Shown one piece after another: positions 39,819 through 48,796 of a stretch of DNA of 60,167 nt. Source of the stretch: Desulfobacterales bacterium (GTDB taxonomy: Bacteria; Desulfobacterota; Desulfobacteria; Desulfobacterales; CAFBRK01); NCBI GenBank assembly GCA_021737185.1, contig JAIPEL010000012.1, positions 1 through 60,167 of the forward strand. The letters are read 5' to 3'. The translations under genes were made by a program, and so were the position numbers. Numbering within the stretch: position 1 is the first letter of the stretch; the number at the start of each line of letters is the position of its first letter. The notes under the pieces were generated by a model. It saw only the letters and a program-made list of their open reading frames with translations. It had not been told where the DNA came from and did no database searches.

Positions 39819-42365
39819 TCAACCCTGGTTTTTGGCCCGCTTTTTCATCATCACCTCATCGAGCTTTTTCCCGAGCTCCCGGAGATGGGCGGCCATCTGG
39901 CCCGCTTTTTGGTAGCGCTTGGATCGGTCTTTTTCCAGGGCCTTGTTCAAGATGAACACCAGCGGCTTGACGATTTTCGGATTGAACTGTCGCGGGTCCG
40001 GAGGGGCAACGTTCATGATCTGGTGCATGAGGGCGGCGGGATTGTCCCCCTTGAACGGGAGCTCTCCGGTGAGCATCTGGTAGAGCATGACTCCCAGCGA
40101 GAAGATGTCGGAGCGACCGTCGACCTTTTCCCCGGAGATCTGTTCAGGAGACATGTAATAGGGGGTGCCCTTGACCACGCCGGTCTGGGTCTGGGAGGTG
40201 GCTGTGATCCGGGCGATGCCAAAATCGGTGATTTTCACCACCCCGGATGCAAGCAGCATGATGTTTGCCGGCTTGATGTCCCGGTGGACGATTCCCTTGT
40301 CGTGGGCGTAGCTTAGGGCGTCGGCGATGTCGGCCGCGTAATCGATCGCCTTTCTCATCGGCAGCAGCCCGCCTGGCTTGATGTGCTTTTCCAGGTCGCT
40401 TCCTTCCAAAAATTCCATGGCGATGTAGGCCAGGTCCTGCTCGTCTCCGGCGTCATAGATGGTGACGATATTCGGATGAGACAGGGTGCCGGCGCTCTCG
40501 GCTTCCCGGAAGAATTTCTGTTTGAGCTGTTCGGCTTCTTCGGGCTCGAAGTCGTCGGAAAAGCGGAATGTCTTGATGGCGGTGGTGCGATGGATCCGGG
40601 GATCCTGGCCCAGGTAGACGGTTCCCATGGCCCCCTTGCCGAGCTGTTTGATCACTTCGTACCGGCCCAAGGTCGGGCGGGTGCCGGTGGCGGTGCTCAT
40701 CAGCCCGTCTCCGCCCGAGCCGCTGCCGAACATCCCGTCGCCGAAAACCATGGTCTCGCTGGCCTGAAGCAGCCGCTTTTTGCGCTCGGTGACGTCCTTG
40801 AAGCCGCTGTCCGTATCTTCGATGAGTTCATATACGGCGGCGGCCTTGTTGAGCTGCCGTTTTCGTTCAAAATCCAGGGCGAGGTTGTAGAGAATGTTCT
40901 TCATCTCGTCGTCGACGGGACACCGGCGGAATTTGTCGAAGGCCATATCGAGCATGCCCTGGCTTTGAAACGAGAGGCCGAGCATCCGGTTGGTTTCTGC
41001 CGATTCTCCCTCCACCTTTTCTTTCCTGGTTTCCGTGACGAAGTAGCTGAGACTCACGGCGCCGATGTAGCCCAAAATCAACTGCAGGGTGGGATGGGTG
41101 ACCGACACCCAGAGCCCTTGCGCTGCGAAAAGATAGGCGGACCCGCCGAAAAGGAGACAAAACAGCAAAACAAAGACCAGGGCTGAATATTTGGCCTTGA
41201 TGCGCGGAAGCAGCAGCGCAATGATCGCGCCTAGCGCAAGGATCAGAACCAACTCGGCGGTCGCGCTCCAGAACGGCTGGCGGATAAACTGCTGGTTGAG
41301 CATGGCCCAGACCGTATTGGCGGAGAATTCTCCCACAGGCATGGTCGGGTCGACCGGCGTGCTCAGAGGGTTCAAAATTCCGGTCGCCGACGCCGCCACC
41401 AGGACAACCTTGTTTTTAAAGAGGTTTGCCGGGACCTTGCCGTTGATGACGTCGAAATAGGAAAAGCGTTTGAACGACCCCCGGGGGCCCTTGAAGCTGA
41501 CCAGCATTTCGGAATGGACAGTGGTCGGGATCTCGATGGATCCGAGCCTGATCCACGAGCCGATTTCGGATTGAATCCGGTCCGGGGGCAGATTCATCAC
41601 CTTGGCCGCGATGGTCAGGGTGTAGGAGGGAACGTATACGCCGCGGTATTGATACAGCAGCCGCTCCCGGCGGGCTGTGCCGTCCCGGTCGTATGCCAGG
41701 TTGATGTGGCCGAGGCCGTCGGCCGCAGCCGTAAACCCCTCGATCGGGGCGACGGCTTCGCTGCCTACCGGTACGATATATCCCTGTGGATTGCGGACAT
41801 TGCCGATGGCCCCTGAACGGATCGCTTCGCCCGGATCGTCTCCTTCGCTGCCGATGGCCGACTCTTTGAAAAAAATCGGCAGCACCACCTTTCCGGATCG
41901 TTCCAGGGCCATCGCCAGTTTTCGGTCGTTGTCGAGCCGAAGCGTTGCCTTTTGCAATGCCTGCAGAAACGTCTCTGCGGCTGGCGACGCCATCGGCAGC
42001 AGCGAAGCGCGCAAATCGGCCTCCAGATTGCGAAGTTCGCGGAGTCCGGAGCTTTCCTCCGGTTCGCTGAAGACGAAATTGAGTCCGATGACCCGGGGGT
42101 TTCCGGCGTCGATGGCGTCGATGCCTTTGGCGATCAGCGAGCGGGGCCAGGGCCACCGCCCGAGCTTTTCGATGGAGTCGTCGTCGATGTCGACCATGAC
42201 GATGTCGCTGGAGGCTTCGGGCTGCGAACGCAGTCCCATCATCAGGTCGTAGCGTTTGAGTTCGAGATTTTCGAAAAAGGAAATGGGAAAAAGGGCGAGC
42301 CACAAAAAGAGGAGCGTAATCCCGATGCTCAAAAAAAGCGTCGGGTGGCGTTTGAAAAAGCCCAT
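39819..42365 (-). CDS. CHASE2-domain transmembrane serine/threonine protein kinase
   Basis: An 848-residue receptor kinase. Membrane helix at 10-30, a periplasmic CHASE2 sensor (about 35-345; DIVMVDIDDDSIEKLGRWPWPR), three membrane helices (about 360-450), a cytoplasmic helical/TPR-like linker (460-565) and a Hanks kinase domain (about 567-845). Kinase motifs: GKGAMGTVYLG, Lys598 in AIKTF, HRDIKPAN with Asp696, DFGIAR with Asp714, GTPYYMSPE. All catalytic residues are present. The linker contains SETMVF near residue 538. It heads the kinase-phosphatase-FHA group on the minus strand and would convert a periplasmic signal into protein phosphorylation. Targets are unknown. Confidence 0.93.
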   Translation of the reverse strand: MGFFKRHPTLFLSIGITLLFLWLALFPISFFENLELKRYDLMMGLRSQPEASSDIVMVDIDDDSIEKLGRWPWPRSLIAKGIDAIDAGNPRVIGLNFVFSEPEESSGLRELRNLEADLRASLLPMASPAAETFLQALQKATLRLDNDRKLAMALERSGKVVLPIFFKESAIGSEGDDPGEAIRSGAIGNVRNPQGYIVPVGSEAVAPIEGFTAAADGLGHINLAYDRDGTARRERLLYQYRGVYVPSYTLTIAAKVMNLPPDRIQSEIGSWIRLGSIEIPTTVHSEMLVSFKGPRGSFKRFSYFDVINGKVPANLFKNKVVLVAASATGILNPLSTPVDPTMPVGEFSANTVWAMLNQQFIRQPFWSATAELVLILALGAIIALLLPRIKAKYSALVFVLLFCLLFGGSAYLFAAQGLWVSVTHPTLQLILGYIGAVSLSYFVTETRKEKVEGESAETNRMLGLSFQSQGMLDMAFDKFRRCPVDDEMKNILYNLALDFERKRQLNKAAAVYELIEDTDSGFKDVTERKKRLLQASETMVFGDGMFGSGSGGDGLMSTATGTRPTLGRYEVIKQLGKGAMGTVYLGQDPRIHRTTAIKTFRFSDDFEPEEAEQLKQKFFREAESAGTLSHPNIVTIYDAGDEQDLAYIAMEFLEGSDLEKHIKPGGLLPMRKAIDYAADIADALSYAHDKGIVHRDIKPANIMLLASGVVKITDFGIARITATSQTQTGVVKGTPYYMSPEQISGEKVDGRSDIFSLGVMLYQMLTGELPFKGDNPAALMHQIMNVAPPDPRQFNPKIVKPLVFILNKALEKDRSKRYQKAGQMAAHLRELGKKLDEVMMKKRAKNQG

Positions 42366-42464
42366 CCTGCGATTCCCCTTCGATTCCGGCGCGAGCGTGT
42401 TGGATAGGACGCAAGTCGGGTGGATGCTACTCTGAACGGGCTGATATTGTCAACTGATACGGGT

Positions 42465-42520
42465 TAGAGCGCTTGTCAAGATAACGTTTCGATAGCAGGG
42501 GTTGACGCTTGATTGAGCGC
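42465..42520. repeat. Partial copy B of the TAGAGCGCTTG repeat
   Basis: The left terminus TAGAGCGCTTG and the following 45 bp through GATTGAGCGC match 13504-13559 with few changes, but the right terminus CAAGCGCTCTA is missing. It lies between the kinase start and the end of livF. The rest of 42366-42630 shows no supported gene. Confidence 0.6.
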
Positions 42521-42630
42521 GTCGATATCGCTTCAAATCCGCGCCGGCCGCGAATCGATGCTCAGATCTATGACGGCAGCGGGTTCGACGAGTACAAGAT
42601 CGCAGATTTTCCGCATCCGCGATCCAAAGG

Positions 42631-43330
42631 TCATATCCCCAGATACGCTTTTCGCACCTCTTCATTGTTGAGCAGACGGTCGGCTGAATCGGCGAGGGTG
42701 ATTTTGCCGGTCTCCATGACATAGCCCCGGTGGGCGATTTTCAAGGCGAGGTTGGCGTTCTGCTCCACCAGAAAGATCGTGGTCCTGTTTTCGCTGTTGA
42801 TTTTGGCGATGATTTCAAAGATCCGTTTGACCACCAGTGGGGCCAGCCCCAGAGAAGGTTCGTCCATGAGCAGAAGGCGGGGTCTTGCCATCAGCGACCG
42901 GGAGATGGCCAGCATCTGCTGCTCTCCTCCGGAGAGCGTTCCGCCGGCCTGATGGCGGCGCTCGGCGAGAATCGGAAACAGCTCGAAGATATAATCCAGG
43001 TCCTTTTTGATCTTCCCCTTGTCCCTTCGAAGATAGGCCCCCAGGTCCAGATTTTCCATGACCGAAAGATAGGGAAAGATCCGCCGCCCCTCCGGAACCT
43101 GGCAGATGCCCAGGGAGACGATTTTGTCGGGTTTCATGTCGTGAATCGGTTTTCCCAGGAAAAGAATCTCCCCGGACCGGGGCGGGGCGATGCCGCAGAT
43201 CGACATCAGCGTGGTGGTCTTGCCCGCACCGTTGGCACCGATCAGGGTGATGATCTCGCCTTCTTCGACCTTCAGGTCGATCCCCTTCAGCGCCCGGATG
43301 TTGCCGTAGTAAGTATTGACGTTTTTCAGC

Positions 43331-43338
<8 letters not shown>
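42631..43338 (-). CDS. livF: Branched-chain amino acid ABC transporter ATP-binding protein LivF
   Basis: A 235-residue ABC ATPase: Walker A GANGAGKTTTLMSI, Q-loop region with ICQVPEGRRIFPYLSVMENL, signature GTLSGGEQQMLAISRSL and Walker B LLLMDEPSLGLAP. The short length and PEGRRIFPxLSVxENL are diagnostic of LivF over LivG. With LivG it drives import of branched-chain or related amino acids. Its start overlaps the livG end by 8 bp. It is the last gene of the operon. Confidence 0.94.
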
Positions 43339-44126
<788 letters not shown>

Positions 44127-44143
<17 letters not shown>

Positions 44144-45356
44144 CGGTGGTTGCCTTGCCCTTGAAACGGTAGGTCCGGCGGACATTGGTGATGATGCCCC
44201 CGGGCCGAAAGACCATCATCAGCACCAGGACCGCGCCGAAAAGCAGCATCCGGTATTCTGAAAAGGCCCGAAGATATTCAGGAAGCAAGATGAGGACCAT
44301 GGCGCCGAGGATGACCCCCACGATAGACCCCATGCCGCCGAGCACGACGACGCACAGGATGATCACCGACTCCCATATCGTGAAGCTGGCAGGGTTGATG
44401 AAGGTGGTCTTGGCGGCAAACATGACACCGGCCATGCCGGCCCAGGTGGCGCCCAGGGCAAAGGCCGACAATTTGGTCCGGGTCTTGTCGATTCCCATGG
44501 CCTGACAGGCGATCTCGTCTTCCCGCAGTGCGACCCAGGCCCGGCCGAGGCGGGAGTTTTGCAGCCGGCCGACCACGAAGATCGTAAAGATCACCAGGCC
44601 GATCATGATAAAATAAATCCAGATGGTGACCTGCTGAAGAGAGAGGTCGTAGCCGAAAAAAGACGGCCGGGGAATATTGGCAATGCCGCTGGGGCCGTGG
44701 GAAAATTCGTTCCAGTTTTCCAGCACCAGCCGGATGATTTCGCCGAAGCCGAGAGTGACGATGGCCAGATAGTCCCCCCGAAGGCGCAGCACCGGAAAAC
44801 CGAGCAGCACGCCGAACATGAACCCGAGGGCGGCGCCCACCGGAAGCGCCATCCAGAAGCTGATGCCGAAATGGTAGTTGAGCAGGGCGTAGGAATAGGC
44901 CCCGACCGCGTAGAAGGCCACGTAGCCCAGGTCCAGCAGCCCGGCCAGTCCGATGACGATGTTCAGGCCCAGTCCGCACATGACATAGATCAGCGCGGTG
45001 ATCATGATGCTGGTCTGGTACATGGAAAAGACAAACGGGTAGATCATGGCAAAAATCGCCGCAAGAACGATCCCGGACAGGGTGACGCGGCGGTTTTGCA
45101 TCAGGCGCTGGATCAGCGTCAACTGGACGCCGTCTTTGATTTCGGCCTTTTTCTTGCCTCTTTCCTTTCTGCGGATCATGAACCGCCAGAGCATCGACAG
45201 AAAAAAGCTTCCCCCCCCCACCAGGGCCATGTTCAGCCACCGCCACTCCACGGTGTTATAGATCGTGTTGACCCGGATGACCATGATCGGAAACGTCAGG
45301 AACATGAACCAGATGGACACCAGGGCGGATTTTTTGAGTTCTTCGGCTACCCGCAT
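44127..45356 (-). CDS. livM: Branched-chain amino acid ABC transporter permease LivM
   Basis: A 409-residue inner-membrane permease. After an N-terminal extension with two hydrophobic segments and a basic loop (RRKERGKKKAE), the LivM core begins around residue 90: GLGLNIVIGLAGLLDLGYVAFYAVGAY, LRGDYLAIVTLGFGEIIR, GRAWVALREDEIACQAMGID with the EAA-like loop, and VLGGMGSIVGVILGA. It pairs with LivH to form the channel. It starts 1 bp before the end-adjacent livH stop, indicating one transcript. Confidence 0.93.
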
Positions 45357-45357
45357 C

Positions 45358-46260
45358 TCAAACCTTTTCCGCCTCGCTCCGGCCGAGGATGCCGGCCGGT
45401 CGGAAGATCAGGATGAACACCAGAAAGACAAACGCAAATACGTCCTCATAGTCGCTGGAAACGTAGCCGGTGAAAAACGATTCGGTCCAGCCCAGCACCA
45501 GCGCACCCAAGACCGCGCCCGGAATGCTTCCGATCCCGCCCAGCACCGCTGCGACGAAAGCTTTGATCCCGGCGATAAACCCGATGTAGAAGTTGATCTG
45601 CCCGATGTGCGAAGCGATCAGCACCCCACCGATGGCGGCCGTGGCCGAACCGACGATAAAGGTGACCGAGATCACCCGGTCGACGTCGATGCCCACCAGG
45701 GCGGCCATGGTCTTGTCCTGGGAGGTGGCGCGCATGGCCTTTCCGATGGAGGTGAACTTGATCATAATCGTCAGCGCCACCATGACTGAGGCGGTGACCG
45801 TGTAGATGACCAGCTCCGAGGGCCGGATGATGTGCGCGTAGGGCTCGAGAAATTCGAACTGGGGGATCAGGCTGGGAAAGGGGAGAAAATCCGATGTCTG
45901 GGCCAGCAGGACGTAGTTTTGCAGAAACATCGACATGCCGATGGCGCTGATCAGCGCCGAAAGCCTCGGGGCTTTGCGGATCGGTTTGTATGCGATTTTT
46001 TCGATGGTGAACCCGTAGGCCGAAGAATAGATGACGGCGACGATCGAGGCGATGACCAGAATCGCGATCTCGTTCCAGCCCATCAAGGTCAGCACGCCGG
46101 CCACGATCAGCGCGGTAAAGGCGCCGATCATGTAGATTTCGCCGTGGGCGAAGTTGATCAACTCGATGATCCCGTAGACCATGGTGTATCCCAGGGCGAT
46201 GAGGGCGTAGATGCTTCCCCGGGTCAGCCCACCGAGAAACAGCTCGAGAAAGTAGTCCAT
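45358..46260 (-). CDS. livH: Branched-chain amino acid ABC transporter permease LivH
   Basis: A 300-residue inner-membrane permease with eight hydrophobic segments. Typical LivH motifs: GGLTRGSIYALIALGYTMVYGIIELINFAHGEIYMIGAF at the N-terminus (seen in parts), KAMRATSQDKTMAALVGID (cytoplasmic coupling loop) and AAVLGGIGSIPGAVLGALVLG. It forms the translocation path with LivM. The weak ribosome site and the hairpin in front of the gene suggest lower expression than livK. Confidence 0.94.
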   Translation of the reverse strand: MDYFLELFLGGLTRGSIYALIALGYTMVYGIIELINFAHGEIYMIGAFTALIVAGVLTLMGWNEIAILVIASIVAVIYSSAYGFTIEKIAYKPIRKAPRLSALISAIGMSMFLQNYVLLAQTSDFLPFPSLIPQFEFLEPYAHIIRPSELVIYTVTASVMVALTIMIKFTSIGKAMRATSQDKTMAALVGIDVDRVISVTFIVGSATAAIGGVLIASHIGQINFYIGFIAGIKAFVAAVLGGIGSIPGAVLGALVLGWTESFFTGYVSSDYEDVFAFVFLVFILIFRPAGILGRSEAEKV

Positions 46261-46333
46261 AACCGGTTTCCAGAACGTGCCTTCGGGTTGTTGCCGCTGA
46301 TGTTTTGCTTAAATTCGGTCTGTTTTGAATAAA

Positions 46334-46367
46334 TCAGGGGGCAGGCGGATGCCGCCTGTCCCCCTGA
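46334..46367 (-). terminator. Intercistronic hairpin between livK and livH
   Basis: TCAGGGGG-CAGGCGG (46334-46348) pairs with CCGCCTG-T-CCCCCTGA (46352-46367), a 15-bp stem with one bulge and an ATG loop. On the minus strand it is followed by TTTATTC. Placed after the binding-protein gene, it could partly terminate or protect the livK message and so set a high receptor:permease ratio. Confidence 0.65.
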
Positions 46368-46390
46368 ACCGGTAAGCGGGTCGTCACCGG

Positions 46391-47569
46391 CTACTTGATC
46401 TCGACGTATTCCCCGTTTTGAACCTGATACATGGCAAATCCGACGCCGATGGCATCGCCCCGCTCGTCGAAGCGGATGATGCCCAGAGGGGTCGCCACAT
46501 ACTCGGTGCGAAGGGCGTTGACGATGTCGTCGTAGTCGGTGGAGTTGCTCTTTTCAACGGCGTTGAGCAGGGCCAGCGCTGCTGCATAGGCATTGAGGAA
46601 AAACGCGCCCGGATCTTCGCCGTACTTTTGCCGGTGGGCCTCAGTGGCCATGACCGCCATGGGGTTGGTGGTGGTGTCCATGGGACCGGTGGCGTACACC
46701 CCTTCGGCGTATTCGCCGGCCACCTTGATGAAGGTGTCGTCCTTGACGCCGTCATCGGAGATGAAGATGGTGTCCATGGCTTTTTTGCGCATCTGGGTGA
46801 CGATCTTGGAGGCTTCCGGATGGTAGCCGCCGAAGATGACCGCCTGGGCGCCGGAGTTCTTGATCTTCTGGACCACGGCCGTGTAGTCGACCGCGCCCGG
46901 GGTGATCCCTTCATAGAGAACGACCTCGGCTTCGGGCTCGGCTTCCAGGAAGGCCTTGGCAAATTCGGCCAGCCCCTTGCCGTAGTCGCCCTTGTCGTGG
47001 AGCACCGCGATCTTGGAAAGCTTCAGGCGGTCCAGGGCGAAGTCCACCTCCAGACGGGCCTGGGCGTCGTCCGAGGCGATGGTGCGGAAGAAGTTCGGAT
47101 AGTCTCCGCTCTGGGTCAGGGCCGGGTTGGTGGCCGACGGAGACATCACCGGGATGTTCGAATCCTTGTAGATGCCCAGGGCGGCCTTGGTCGCGCCGCT
47201 GCAGATGTGGCCCAGCACGAAATCGACCTTCTCGCCCACCAGCTTGGTGGCGGTGTTGGTGGCGATTTCCGGCTTGCAGACGTCGTCTTCCACGATCAGT
47301 TCGATCTTTTGGCCGCAGATCCCGCCCATCTCGTTTCGATGTTCGACGACCAGTTCAGCCGCCTTGACGGTGGGGATTCCGTAGGAGGCGAGGTCGCCGC
47401 TGTGGGGACCGGCGACGCCCATCCGGATCGGCGCCTCTTCTTTTGCGGGTGCAGCTTCCTTGGCCTGTTCGGCGGGCTTTTCGGATTCCCCGCAGGAGAC
47501 AAAAACCGCCCCGGCCATTACCAGCGCCGCCATGATTGCCAGCGCCTTTGCAGATCTCAATTTCAGCAT
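46391..47569 (-). CDS. livK: Branched-chain amino acid ABC transporter substrate-binding lipoprotein LivK/LivJ
   Basis: A 392-residue periplasmic receptor. A lipoprotein-type signal ends at Cys26 (AVFVSC), followed by an Ala/Glu/Lys linker, then the periplasmic-binding-protein type I fold: IRMGVAGPHSGDLASYGIPTVKAAELVV, VLGHICSGATKAALGIYKDSNIPVMSPSATNPALT in parts, and FFRTIASDDAQ. It binds branched-chain amino acids or similar ligands and feeds LivHMGF. ATG 47569 follows GAGGAAAAGG. It is the first gene of the operon with a good promoter upstream. Confidence 0.92.
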   Translation of the reverse strand: MLKLRSAKALAIMAALVMAGAVFVSCGESEKPAEQAKEAAPAKEEAPIRMGVAGPHSGDLASYGIPTVKAAELVVEHRNEMGGICGQKIELIVEDDVCKPEIATNTATKLVGEKVDFVLGHICSGATKAALGIYKDSNIPVMSPSATNPALTQSGDYPNFFRTIASDDAQARLEVDFALDRLKLSKIAVLHDKGDYGKGLAEFAKAFLEAEPEAEVVLYEGITPGAVDYTAVVQKIKNSGAQAVIFGGYHPEASKIVTQMRKKAMDTIFISDDGVKDDTFIKVAGEYAEGVYATGPMDTTTNPMAVMATEAHRQKYGEDPGAFFLNAYAAALALLNAVEKSNSTDYDDIVNALRTEYVATPLGIIRFDERGDAIGVGFAMYQVQNGEYVEIK

Positions 47570-47637
47570 TGCCTTTTCCTCCATTTCATCACGCTTGTAC
47601 GATAGTAAATGAACGATCCACCAATCAGAACCTATGC

Positions 47638-47667
47638 TATATACCGAAGGCGAAGTTTGTGCGTCAA
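47638..47667 (-). promoter_or_regulatory. Candidate sigma-70 promoter of the liv operon
   Basis: On the minus strand TTGACG (47667-47662), an 18-bp spacer and TATATA (47643-47638). The start of transcription would fall near 47631, giving a leader of about 60 nt before livK. Confidence 0.55.
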
Positions 47668-47774
47668 GATAAAAAAATCTTGCTGCAGCTGACAGATACC
47701 GATATGGAGGTACTAGAAAATCCTGGAAAGATGCGCCTGGATCGGCAGGCGAACGGCAGAGGCAGGGATCCTTC

Positions 47775-48650
47775 ATGATGGAGCCACCCATCACCTTTCG
47801 AAACATCGGCATCGTGGTCAAGCCGGACGCCGAGGCCAGGGCCAAGGCCGACGAGCTGGAAAAATGGCTGGGCGGAAGGCAAATCCAGGCGTTTCGCATC
47901 CGAAGCCCGATGCCGAGCCAGGGACGCTCGAGCCTGCCCGGGCCTGTGCCTCCCCAGGAGCTCGACGCGGTTTTCGTGCTGGGCGGCGACGGCACCTTTT
48001 TAAGCGCCGCCCGATGGATCGGCGACCGGAATATCCCGCTGCTCGGAATCAAGTTCGGCCAGGTGGGGTATCTGGCGGCGGTTGCCGCGGAAAATCTGTT
48101 TTCGGCCGCCGAGGCGGTGCTGCAAAACGCCCTGGTGACCGAAACCAGGATGCGTCTTTGCGTGGAAATGTTCCGAAACGGCGATGCGGTGCTCCGGGAA
48201 ACGGTTCTCAACGACGTGGTCGTCAACAAGGGGGCGCTGGCCCGGCTGGCCCATATCCAGACGGATATCGACGGCCGGTACCTGACCACTTACAGTGCAG
48301 ACGGCCTGATCATTGCCACGCCCACCGGCTCGACGGCATATTCTCTTGCCGCCGGAGGCCCGGTGATCCACCCGGCGGTACCGGGGATCATTCTAACGCC
48401 GATTTGCCCCTTCACCCTCACCAACCGCCCCCTGATCGTGCCGGACCAGGCGGAGATCACCCTTCGGTTGGGCGAAAAATCTTCGGACATCATGCTCACC
48501 ATGGACGGTCAGGAAGGTTTCGAGGTCCGAAGAAACGACGTCATCCGCGTCCGCAAGCACACCCACCCCCTTCAGATGCTCACCCTGCCGGGACAACGAT
48601 ACTACGACGTGCTCAAGGCCAAGCTCCGGTGGAGCGGTGGACGGGTGTGA
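47775..48650 (+). CDS. nadK: NAD kinase
   Basis: A 291-residue cytoplasmic enzyme that phosphorylates NAD to NADP. The hallmark [12 protein letters not shown] is at about 69-80; the NE/D motif region is [17 protein letters not shown], and [25 protein letters not shown] is the conserved core. The usual GxNxGxLGFL segment reads [13 protein letters not shown], a mild variant. ATG 47775 and ATG 47778 are adjacent; either may be used. It diverges from livK. Confidence 0.93.
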   Translation: MMEPPITFRNIGIVVKPDAEARAKADELEKWLGGRQIQAFRIRSPMPSQGRSSLPGPVPPQELDAVFVLGGDGTFLSAARWIGDRNIPLLGIKFGQVGYLAAVAAENLFSAAEAVLQNALVTETRMRLCVEMFRNGDAVLRETVLNDVVVNKGALARLAHIQTDIDGRYLTTYSADGLIIATPTGSTAYSLAAGGPVIHPAVPGIILTPICPFTLTNRPLIVPDQAEITLRLGEKSSDIMLTMDGQEGFEVRRNDVIRVRKHTHPLQMLTLPGQRYYDVLKAKLRWSGGRV

Positions 48651-48724
48651 TATGGAAACCAGACTGTTTCGGCCGATCCGGCTGAGCAGGCGATCCAGGG
48701 TCATTTGGGCGGGTCCCGATCTGG

Positions 48725-48753
48725 TTGACATCCCGCCGTTATCACAATATAAG
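48725..48753 (+). promoter_or_regulatory. Strong sigma-70 promoter of the CHASE2 cyclase gene
   Basis: TTGACA (48725-48730), exactly 17 bp, then TATAAG (48748-48753). This is among the best consensus matches in the window. The start would be near 48760, leaving a short leader of about 37 nt to the cyclase start codon. Confidence 0.7.
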
Positions 48754-48796
48754 AAGCTGAAACGTCAACACATTTGTCCCGGTGCGAAAGCCTTTC

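Noticed and set aside
42509..42724. Small plus-strand open frame after repeat copy B
   Set aside because: 71 codons, partly overlapping livF on the opposite strand, no ribosome site or recognisable family; its beginning is repeat sequence.
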